Of a stretch of DNA of 64,000 nucleotides, positions 56,184 through 64,000 are shown in pieces. Position 1 is the stretch's first letter. Each line of letters begins with the position of its first letter. The DNA is taken from the NCBI GenBank assembly GCA_027919835.1, contig JANVFP010000025.1:124001-188000 (forward strand). Reading direction: 5' to 3'. Both the position numbers and the translations under genes were made by a program. The notes beneath the pieces are model-generated. The model made no database searches and was not told the DNA's origin. It was given only the letters and a program-made list of their open reading frames with translations. This DNA comes from Lentinula raphanica. Its lineage: Eukaryota; Basidiomycota; Agaricomycetes; Agaricales; Omphalotaceae.

Positions 56184-59100
56184 GGTATCTTCAGGTGAGG
56201 GGAGCTTTTTTGCGGAGCGTTATATATCATCTGTATGAATTCTTCGGTGACAACAGAAAGGAACACCGTGTTATGATATTTCTACTGGAGGTATTACTTC
56301 CCACTGTGCGAAACGTTGGATTGAAGAAGAGTAGGAGCATCCAGACACTAAGCGTGATTTTGAGGAATTGAAAGCATTTATTCCTTCCTGCCACTCAGCC
56401 CATTCCTTCTGTCTGTCGAGGCCGTATCATGAGATTATAATGTACATTTACAGACCTCGATATCATGTCATTGGCTGATTGTAGGTTGAGATCCTCCCGT
56501 GGATTCAAGGTACTATTGTATATTGTATTACACAGCTGTATGGTATCTCTCCTTGAAGGCAGAGAATCAATGATACATGGCTCTGGCGTCAAGAATGACA
56601 GATATCATTGCAAGGCCAAAATGATTTGCCCTAGTACCACATCCTGGAATTCTCTGGTCAGAAGTCTGATCAGTCACTAGAAGACAAACTGACCACTATG
56701 ATTTCAGTCATACGCAGGGTCTCGAAACCAGCTTGGTTCTTGCCCACGACAGCCTTCTAACCTGTTCCTCATGCAGTCAAAGATTCCCTTCTCATCCTCC
56801 TCTCGCAATTCTGAAGCATGTAGGTAATGTGATGTATAAATTGCAAGACATAAGTATATGCATCTCTATGCCAGTTGTCTGGATGTGGTGCCTTTTTGAG
56901 TTGAAAATAAGCAAAAGTATGGCAATGCTTTCTCAAATCATTAACAAAAGCATTTCGGATACCTGCATGAATCACAGGAGGCAATTCGGGCGAGATATAT
57001 GTTCTGTAGTAGTCAATGAGGTCGGTCTGATGAAGTCCGAAGCCATAGAGCAAACTTGGAGGCTGTTGGAAGGACTTGTCATCCAGTCGATCATAGTTGG
57101 GTTGATATCCCCTGGGTATGGCAATTCTGGTTCTGTATTTGCGTTGAGAGCATGTACATTGGCCCTTCGTGAACAAAGTGAATGAGCATTACAAACATTG
57201 TTGAGGCTGGATCAGCACCAACCTTGTCACTGGGAGTAATGACCATTGATATATCTATGGGACACCACAGTTGAGTGTAGGTTTTGTCACTCATATCTTG
57301 ACCCCAACGTTGCCAATACTGAAATCGTAGTGGGTGGGCACTTTGAACATGAGATCTGCAAGTTTATATACACTGGGTTCATACCAACTCGATCATGAAA
57401 TGACGCATTGACATAACACACAATGTGGTTAATTATCTGTATGAACAGGTCATTGGCGGTTGGAAAGAGGACTGGAGTACGGCACTTTTATCAAACAATA
57501 TACAAACCGTTTTATGTATAAATTTTCATCTCCGTCTAAGGCATGTCTCTGAAGCTATTCCAGAGTCATAGCCTATTGCTGTCGACGGGAGAAGAGGCGC
57601 GTGGATTTTCCAGAGGTATTCCAAGCCAGTATGAGGATACAGCGCCCAATATTGACATGGATAACCAACGGTCCATTATTTAAGTATCAGAACTGGAGTA
57701 AGCCTTGAAATTCAGAATACCATGTGTAGGTAAACAACCAACCAACATTTCCGTCTAGAGAAAAATGGCTTTTGCATGACCGGGTAATAGTTCGTACGAA
57801 CTGCCAGAGAAGGACCATCGGAGTTGAGAGATTACATAGAAGTTTCATAGAAATGTAGACGAACGAAAATGATCATTAGATGATAAAGACGGTACGTAGA
57901 TAGATAGCTTACGAACATCGAGCTCTGGTCCAATCGTAGTGCAGTTGAGAAGCTTACTACGCCGCTTCGTTCTTGTTGTGAAGCCCTTCAAGCAAATCAG
58001 ACCAACCACAATTTCCTCGCAGAACACTCGAGGCCAATATTTGAATTTCAATAGCTGCTTAACGATGTAGAGGAAGGAGCAAACGACCACGGCCTCGTTA
58101 GCCTTGGGCATTCCGACGACTCCTGTTCAGTCTAAGGCCAGTAATCCTGGAAACTTGAAAGCTGCTTGAAAGTCGGTTCGACCCAGGCACTCTCAGAATG
58201 TTTGAGTTGTACATGGAGCATCAAAGCACAGCTGCAGTCATCTAGCGTAGTCTACAGCGAACAAATCAGCACTCCCCGAGTCGGAAAAGGTAGTATTGGA
58301 CAATTGAAATTTGAGACTGACGAAAGCTGACGAACCTCAGAGCGGCTTCATAGCGCCATACGTTTTGGTCTGTGTACTCAGCTAAGATACAGCTGAATAG
58401 CAATTGAATTTGACACATGTTTGGAAAATTTTGTGGGCTGTTGGAATGATTGAACTTGGAAGACAAATCGAGTTAGGAAGACGGTCTGCCGCTCAGAGGT
58501 CAAGACAGAAAGTCGTGGGAAAAGATATTCTCTCTCTTCTCCTGACCATCATCGCAAACAAACCGCAAATGCAACGTCTTCTCTTTGTTCTCACAAGATT
58601 TGATCTTCTTCTGATCAAATCATCTGAACCCACCAACAAGGATCTAAAACCAATGCTACATCGCCGTGTGGGACAATTATTCGGGAGCGAAGATTTGGGA
58701 CGAAATACTGATTTCTTAGAGCTTCTTTCGTCAGGTTCCAGTGCTGCGAGGGTGGCGATGGTGGTTGTGGCTCAATCAAGTATGTCACTCGCATTATTGC
58801 TTCATGTCCGTTGATCTGATATGTGCTCAGGAACTTGCATCTGCAAATTCATGAATAATGAGGTCTGCATACGATCGTAACGCGTCATGAACGCGTCAGC
58901 AACAACTATACCCCTTCGAGAACGCTTTTCTCGTGGCTCAGCTTTGGCACTCCAAGGACCCCGGTCATATTCGTTGTCGAACGCAATATATCACTCAACA
59001 TCATCATAGTCTGGAATTTCAATCGGTCAACGCTTACCCGTCTCGCAAGTTGACCAAATATCGCAGTCAGACGATGAGCGCACCGACGATCTCAAGCCTG

Positions 59101-59852
59101 CTCGCCAGAAAAGACGTGGTTGGGTAATCGTGCTTCAGATTGTGGCGCTCATCAATGCGAGCTCATTCGCTAGAACGCGTTGAGAGAGCTTTTCCAGCTC
59201 GGAAATGGTTTCTGCGGTATACACAAGTGGCGGACTGAATGACATCGTAACGGTATGTTGTCAAGACTCCTCACAAGCCTTCGTACTCATACATCTAGTC
59301 TAGGCTTTGAAATTCGTGTAGTCGTAAATTGTGCCACCTTTTGCCACTCGCCATAAACGTCTCACGCCGTCAATATGAGGTCTTTATTGATCTTGACTCA
59401 AAAGTCATCGTTCCACGAACAGAACTCCTTCGTCTTTCAGAGGTTACATGTCGTGACATTACTGACAGCTCGATCTCCAAGTTCTGCTTCAACTCGGGTT
59501 GTCACCCAAATGGACACTCGATTACGCTCCAGGCTACAATACCGAGAGAGCTGAATATGCTCGTCTCTCGTTTCAACCACTGACAAGTTAGTCGAATAGA
59601 TAGTCAGACATTCTGAGTTGCGGCAATTCGTTGCGTATGTAGTAGGAGAGACCTCGGTTTCGACTTATACCATTTGTTTTTGCCTCTGTAGAATGTACAG
59701 TGTCTTGGGCATTGGACAGTTCATGCTCGAGATTCTTGGGATCGTTAACTTTGACAACGCGCCGGTGTATTGCTCGGAGGCATCCGCGGATCGATCAGAT
59801 TACGGTGGACCATTTCTTGTGGCGGCTTATCGCCTCTTGACCTCCTTCCTCG
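56184..59852. other. Gene-poor 3.6 kb
   Basis: Except for the doubtful gene at 56769-57294, I find only short frames. Examples are a rightward 136-codon frame at 58404, a leftward 88-codon frame at 57845-58111 and a rightward 84-codon frame at 59329-59583. None has recognisable domains or connecting splice sites. No repeat stands out. Confidence 0.4.
56769..57294 (-). CDS. Possible small hypothetical gene
   Basis: A leftward frame whose composition looks protein-like: YDRLDDKSFQQPPSLLYGFG, HQTDLIDYYRTYISPELPPV, HAGIRNAFVNDLRKHCHTFA and HPDNWHRDAYTYVLQFIHH. It could be preceded by a short exon starting MSDKTYTQLWCPIDIS at 57294, but I found no splice pair joining the two in frame. Family unknown. 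It may be the remnant of a multicopy mushroom gene. Confidence 0.3.
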
Positions 59853-61762
59853 ATGGCAAGATACCCCATCCCGTCGTTGACTCTTTTCGGACGCTCTCTC
59901 GCTCTTCTCACTTGCGAAATCCTCGCCAATGCACTTTGCTGGGTAGCCGCTGGGGTAATGTTCGGTCGTACGGAAGAGACCAAATCGATTTTGGGTTTGG
60001 CAATGCTTGCTTGGGTTTGTTCGTTGTGTTCAGAATTCCGTTGATCTGATTTTCAATGTTCATGCGACGAATTCACATAGACGTTGGGGCTAAGGCATGG
60101 TGAGTACAATCTGGTTTTCGTTGCAACTATCTTTCTAGACTGATGAACATGATGTCAAGCCCTGGATGCTGATCACATCAGGTGGGCTACGCAGAACAAA
60201 TCCTATCGACCATTATCAAGTCAAGAGTTGTAGTGCGATTGACAATGCAACCCGTGGGTTCATAGCGATGGGTCAACTTCCTGTAACATGTGGACTTTTC
60301 TTCTCCTTGGGCCATAGTACTATCGTAATCGTGGTGGTGCGTTCCATGCATTCATTTCACGATGAATGTCATCTTAGACTCTGAAAGAACGTCGCAATTG
60401 CCGTATCAACCGACATCGCTAACAAGCTGGACGGTGTGGGTCAAGTTGGTGGTATAATTGGTATGCCTTTTCTAGTTCAATATAACGGTCGCTGACTTCG
60501 ATCTTGGTATCTTCTCAAAGGCTCAGCAATCAGTGGTTCATTCCTGTTCATCGTTGCACTCATGAACTCCATCATACTATCCAAACTGATACGACGCCGG
60601 GTATGAGTGACTCTTCTGCGCAAACGAAACCTGGGATGATTGACGGTAGACGCTCAACAGAGACGCCTCCAGCGAGCAACGATATCAGAAGATGATCCTG
60701 CCGATAACGCTCCATACGACCCAAAGCATGATCGTATGCTCATGATGAGACTGATTGGACCTATCGTAACCTTTGTGAACAAGCCGTGGAAAGTAAGAGC
60801 CAACCTGTCCAGTTATCGTACATTTGCCGTTGGGATTGAAGATTTACCCTTGCAGATGTACCCTGTGGGTGTCCTCTTCGGTCTGGGATTCGACACCACG
60901 TCGTCAATAGCCCTCCTCGCTATCTCTGCATTGACCAAGACATCCGGTGGCAAAGGCATCCCTTCTTCAGATGTCGTTATCCTTCCGGTGAGTTGAATCT
61001 TGAAGCTGTTGTTATTGAGTCGTCTCATCGATTGTAGCTAACCAAGTTCTAGTTTCTCTTCACCGCGGGAATGACCTTAGTGGATTCTTTGGACTCGGTG
61101 CTGATGTTATATTCTTATGCTGGATTTCCGGAACGTTCTATCAGGATATTTGAAGAAGATTGCTCGTCTCAAGGCACTGCTGGTCCTAGAGAACTCGATA
61201 CCGATTGCGAGTGCGCTGACCAGAAAGGAGACGTCGGTCTTGAACCCAGAACAACAAAAACCAAACCAGATGTACAGATTGCTAGGAACGTGCGGGTCAA
61301 GCAGAACGCAATATCTGGTCTCAGCATTCTCCTCACACTGATGAGTATCATTGTTGCATTCAGGTATGCCTTTCGCAACACCGGCCTGGTCGAGACATTG
61401 ACACGTTCTCTGTACTTTCGTGTACGCGAACAGCATATCAATCATTGAAATCATGGCTCTGATCGGCGACAACTGTACTCCTTGCCAGAACGAGATGACT
61501 GCAGAAGATGGTGGCGGCATCGGGGGACGATGGTGGAGAGCCTGGGACGCGGTGAGCCTTGGTTCTGCTCTCTCTGTCTCTCTCGACACTTTTTGACTCT
61601 CACAAAATTATCCTACCTACTGCCTCGCTTCTCTCCATTCAGGCTAGTGATAACATCGGCTACATTGGTGCTGGTATTGTCGGCGCGTTTGTGGTTGTGG
61701 TCGGTGGCTGGTACGCTTTGATGTGGGCCATACGAAGGATCAGGCAGTCTCGATCTACGTGA
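59853..61762 (+). CDS. Nickel/cobalt transporter of the NiCoT family
   Basis: Eleven exons (59853-60014, 60081-60099, 60160-60181, 60234-60336, 60388-60460, 60521-60600, 60661-60792, 60856-60987, 61053-61363, 61434-61551, 61643-61762) give 423 residues. NiCoT permeases import Ni2+ and/or Co2+ with high affinity across the plasma membrane, typically to serve urease. The diagnostic helix-II motif HX4DH is rebuilt across three exons as TLGLRHALDADHISAIDN. GLFFSLGHSTIVIVV and the later signature LFGLGFDTTSS are also present. Membrane segments include LALLTCEILANALCWVAAGV, FLFIVALMNSIILSKLI, FTAGMTLVDSLDSVLMLYSY, LSILLTLMSIIVAF and GAGIVGAFVVVVGGWYALMW. The start is fixed by an in-frame TGA at 59838. 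Two exons are only 19 and 22 nt, and together they encode the metal-binding motif. Confidence 0.9.
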
Positions 61763-62098
61763 AAGATAGTAAAGCATCTACATCGATAAGTAAGCCAGAT
61801 TGAAATTTGTGGTCACCAGTGGTGTGCAAGGTGACGGTGAAGGTCATGATCGACATGATCACGGGTGAATGTTTTGATATTGAACGTTCTGAACGTTCAA
61901 CCTTTACATGAAACTCAGAAACTTGAACATCATTCGCTGTAATCGGAGTCGCTGATTTCCATGTTGATAAAGAACAATCGAGAAACAATGATCAGGCTTT
62001 GATTATGGAGTCCGTATACAACTAAATAGCTTTTCTACAAGGTAAAGATGAGGTTGCAATGATAAGCCCGTATGATGGGGTAAGGTCATAGTCAAGGA
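61763..62098. repeat. 3' flank of zinc-finger copy 1, duplicated downstream
   Basis: From about 61898 (caacctttacatgaaactcag) to 62098 the sequence is repeated, with small indels, at 63208-63422 beyond the second zinc-finger copy. This defines a duplication unit of about 1.3 kb. Confidence 0.85.
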
Positions 62099-63175
62099 TC
62101 ATTTTGCCTGCTTGATTCCTCCGACTATGTATCCGAGTCTTTGCCTTTTACATTTTTCAGTCTCGTCAACGTGCCTCTTGCGAGCATCAGGTCGTGCAAA
62201 AAGTTTGAAGCAAAATGGGCATTGACATTTCACAACATCGGCTTCATCCTGTTCCTCGAGCGTTTGATGTATAGATATGTGGTGCCGTGAAAGGTCATAA
62301 CCACGGGTAAACGTGTCTCCACATTCCGGGCACACCACCAGGCCCATGTTCTCAGGGTTTTTTGCCTTCTTATTGGAAAACCGCCGCTGTTGTCGTTTTC
62401 CTATCTTCGTCCCTCTCTTCCTTCTACTGTTCGTAGATGTTGACTGTCACCATCTACGAACAGTAGAAGGAAGACGGTTCTTCTGAAGGGCCATGATACA
62501 AAGGCCCACAACCAACGTTCACATTCATCCTCGCTTTCTCATTTGTATCTTGTTGTTTGCCAGCAGCAACGTTCAAATAAGAAAGAGACGGGTGCTTGTG
62601 GCTATAGTTCAACCGCCTCTTCCTCTTCCTCGAAGGGATGCTGATTTCCTCATCATTGTCGTACTCGTCATCACCGACCTCGTAATCTGAGAAATCATCC
62701 CCATCATCGATATCACTATACACGTCCTGATAGATCACGGCCTGCTTGGCCGTTCGATGATGCATGTGGGAGGCAATGCCAACAAGGCGATAGGGTATCT
62801 CTGTTTCCTTGAGCTCAATGTTGGAAATCGTCGAACTAGTGTCACTGGAAGAGGTGTTCGATTTTGAGATCGATGGAGACGATGATAAGGTACGACTATG
62901 TTGCACCGAAGACAACAATGATGTGTTGGTAGGGAGATCTTGTTTTTCATCCCGGTTCTTCTTGACTCTTTTGGTGAATTCAGGATTATCTTCAAGTTTT
63001 CACTGTTCGTAGTTGTCGGTTCTTCGTCTGAAGAGCCTTGGCACGAAGGCCCACGACCAACGTTCACATTCATCCTCACTTTCTCAGTTGAATATTGTTG
63101 TTTGGCAGCAACGTTCAACTGAGAAAGAGACGGCTACCACTTGTGTCTATAGTCCAACCTCTTCCTTGAAGGGAT
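62099..63175 (-). pseudogene. C2H2 zinc-finger protein, copy 1, split by a hairpin insertion
   Basis: The downstream part has two good C2H2 fingers, CPECGDTFTRGYDLSRHHIS-IH and CPFCFKLFARPDARKRHVDE-TEKC, ending GGIKQAK at 62099. The upstream part (62918 leftward) encodes a Ser-rich start, an acidic stretch (DDGDDFSDYEVGDDEYDNDE) and PSRKRKRRLNYSHKHPSLSY with NVAAGKQQ, then runs into a stop (SSFYCS) inside an inverted repeat at 62417-62473. In copy 2 the same junction is open (EEQPTSTNRKRKRGTK). Unless the hairpin is spliced out, fingers and N-terminal region are now disconnected. Further upstream (63175-63000) a second version of the LNVAA.KQQYS.EKVRMNVNV block occurs, so the gene also contains an internal duplication. 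A role as a transcription regulator is inferred from the fingers only. Confidence 0.65.
62417..62473. repeat. Perfect hairpin, 23-bp arms, 11-nt loop
   Basis: 62417-62439 and 62451-62473 are exact reverse complements. Copy 2 (near 63735-63770) has only the left arm context. The right arm plus a few bases is therefore an insertion templated on the left arm. Confidence 0.9.
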
Positions 63176-63422
63176 GTATGTTGAACTATAGTCATGCCGA
63201 TCACTATCCAACCTTTACATGAAACTCAGAAACTCATATAAATCATCATTCACTGTACTTAATCGGAGTCACTGATTTCCATGTTTCTTCCATGTTGATA
63301 AAGAACAATTGAGAAACAATGATCAGGCTTTGATTATGTCCGTATACAACTAAAAAGCTATTCTACAAGGTAAAGATGAGGTTGCAACGATAAGTCCGTA
63401 TGATGGGGTAACCGTAAGGTCA

Positions 63423-64000
63423 CTAGTTGGCAAGGATTTGGTTTGTCCGACTCCTATTCGAGTCTTTGCCTTTTACATTTTTCAGTTCGGTCAGTGTGCC
63501 TCTTGCGAGCATCAGGTCGTGCAAAAGTTTGAGGCAAAATGGGCATTGATGTTTTACAACATCGGCTTCATCCTGTTCCTCGAGCATTTGGTGTATAGAT
63601 ATGTGGTGCCGTGAAAGGTCATAACCACGGGTAAATGTGTCTCCACATTCCGGGCACACCACCAGGCCCATGTTCTCAGGGTTTTTTGCCTTCTTATTGG
63701 AAAACCGCCGCTGTTGTCGTTTTCCTATCTTCGTCCCTCTCTTCCTTTTTCTGTTCGTAGATGTTGGCTGTTCTTCTGAAGAGCCATGATACGAAGGCCC
63801 ACAATTAAGAAATCCAACGTTCACATTCATTCTCGCTTTCTCCTTTGAATATTGTTGTTTGCCAGCAGCAACGTTCAAATAAGAAAGAGACGGGTGCTTG
63901 TGGCTATAGTTCAACCGCCTCTTCCTCTTCCTCGAAGAGATGTTGATTTCCTCATCATCATCGTACTCGTCATCACCGTCCTCGTAATCTAAGAAATCGT
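63423..64000 (-). pseudogene. C2H2 zinc-finger protein, copy 2, second finger frameshifted, runs off right edge
   Basis: From the right edge the frame gives an acidic stretch (DGDDEYDDDEEIN), SSRKRKRRLNYSHKHPSLSY, SYHGSSEEQPTSTNRKRKRG, RRFSNKKAKNPENMGLVV, and an intact first finger CPECGDTFTRGYDLSRHHIS-IH. The second finger starts CPFCLKLL, but a run of five T (coding strand) has become four (near 63522-63526). The frame changes to HDLMLARGTLTELKNV and the finger histidines are lost. The protein ends 40 codons after the CPFC at 63423. The 5' part lies outside the window. Confidence 0.8.

Noticed and set aside
58404..58814. Cytochrome P450 fragment suggested by a GKDILSLL string
   Set aside because: A single short resemblance with no heme-binding Cys motif, I-helix or ExxR nearby.
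1..64000. tRNA genes
   Set aside because: I looked for GTTCGA-type B boxes with matching A boxes and acceptor stems. The few ttcgaa/ttcgag hits (for example near 12615, 21390, 24255) lack the rest of a cloverleaf.

Overview
This is a nuclear segment of a filamentous basidiomycete, most likely an Agaricomycete. Nearly every gene is split by many short (about 45-70 bp) GT-AG introns, genes lie densely on both strands, and the housekeeping proteins read as fungal. Two Agaricomycete-type families are also present: a multi-exon kinase-like family and a protein starting MGRWTQYDE. Introns below were placed by eye from splice signals and frame continuity. Where I give exon sums, the spliced lengths divide by three.

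1-11.7 kb is accessory and repeat-rich. It holds an Spt5-like open frame running off the left edge, a perfect 96-bp-arm palindrome, and a ten-exon acidic/basic gene (2435-9268). That gene is broken inside one exon by a 3.09-kb AT-rich foldback element with 1414-bp inverted arms. A GGTAATACC minisatellite, an AT-rich repeat block and the 3' half of a Dal5-type MFS transporter follow.

12-19.5 kb is a conserved core: a large F-box protein, NDUFAF6, the GINS subunit PSF1 (only 62 bp from NDUFAF6, divergent) and a small MGRWTQYDE protein.

20.2-30 kb is a tandem segmental duplication. Each unit carries a gene for a secreted protein of unknown family plus glycyl-tRNA synthetase sequence. Unit B holds the complete GlyRS gene, with stacked mitochondrial and cytosolic starts. 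Unit A keeps only GlyRS debris. The unit-B secreted paralogue has a 1-nt deletion in its signal-peptide exon.

30-37.5 kb: a G-patch protein, V-ATPase subunit d (VMA6), a degenerate kinase-like protein and a proline-iminopeptidase-like hydrolase. 35-46 kb is a second mosaic of duplications, in which pieces of the kinase, hydrolase and V-ATPase-accessory (BIG1/VOA1-like) genes are copied around two small secreted protein genes.

45.6-56.2 kb is again core: BIG1/VOA1-like, a mitochondrial short/branched-chain acyl-CoA dehydrogenase, a membrane-anchored GtaA-type glutaminase, a Pof3/Dia2-like TPR-F-box-LRR protein and an uncharacterised alpha/beta-barrel-like protein. After a gene-poor 3.6 kb comes an 11-exon nickel/cobalt transporter (NiCoT). 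The right edge carries a tandem pair of C2H2 zinc-finger genes, each with a different lesion.

No operon-like logic is expected or seen. The unifying theme is recent local duplication and insertion that leaves intact housekeeping copies beside truncated ones. I see no tRNA, rRNA, CRISPR array or autonomous transposase.
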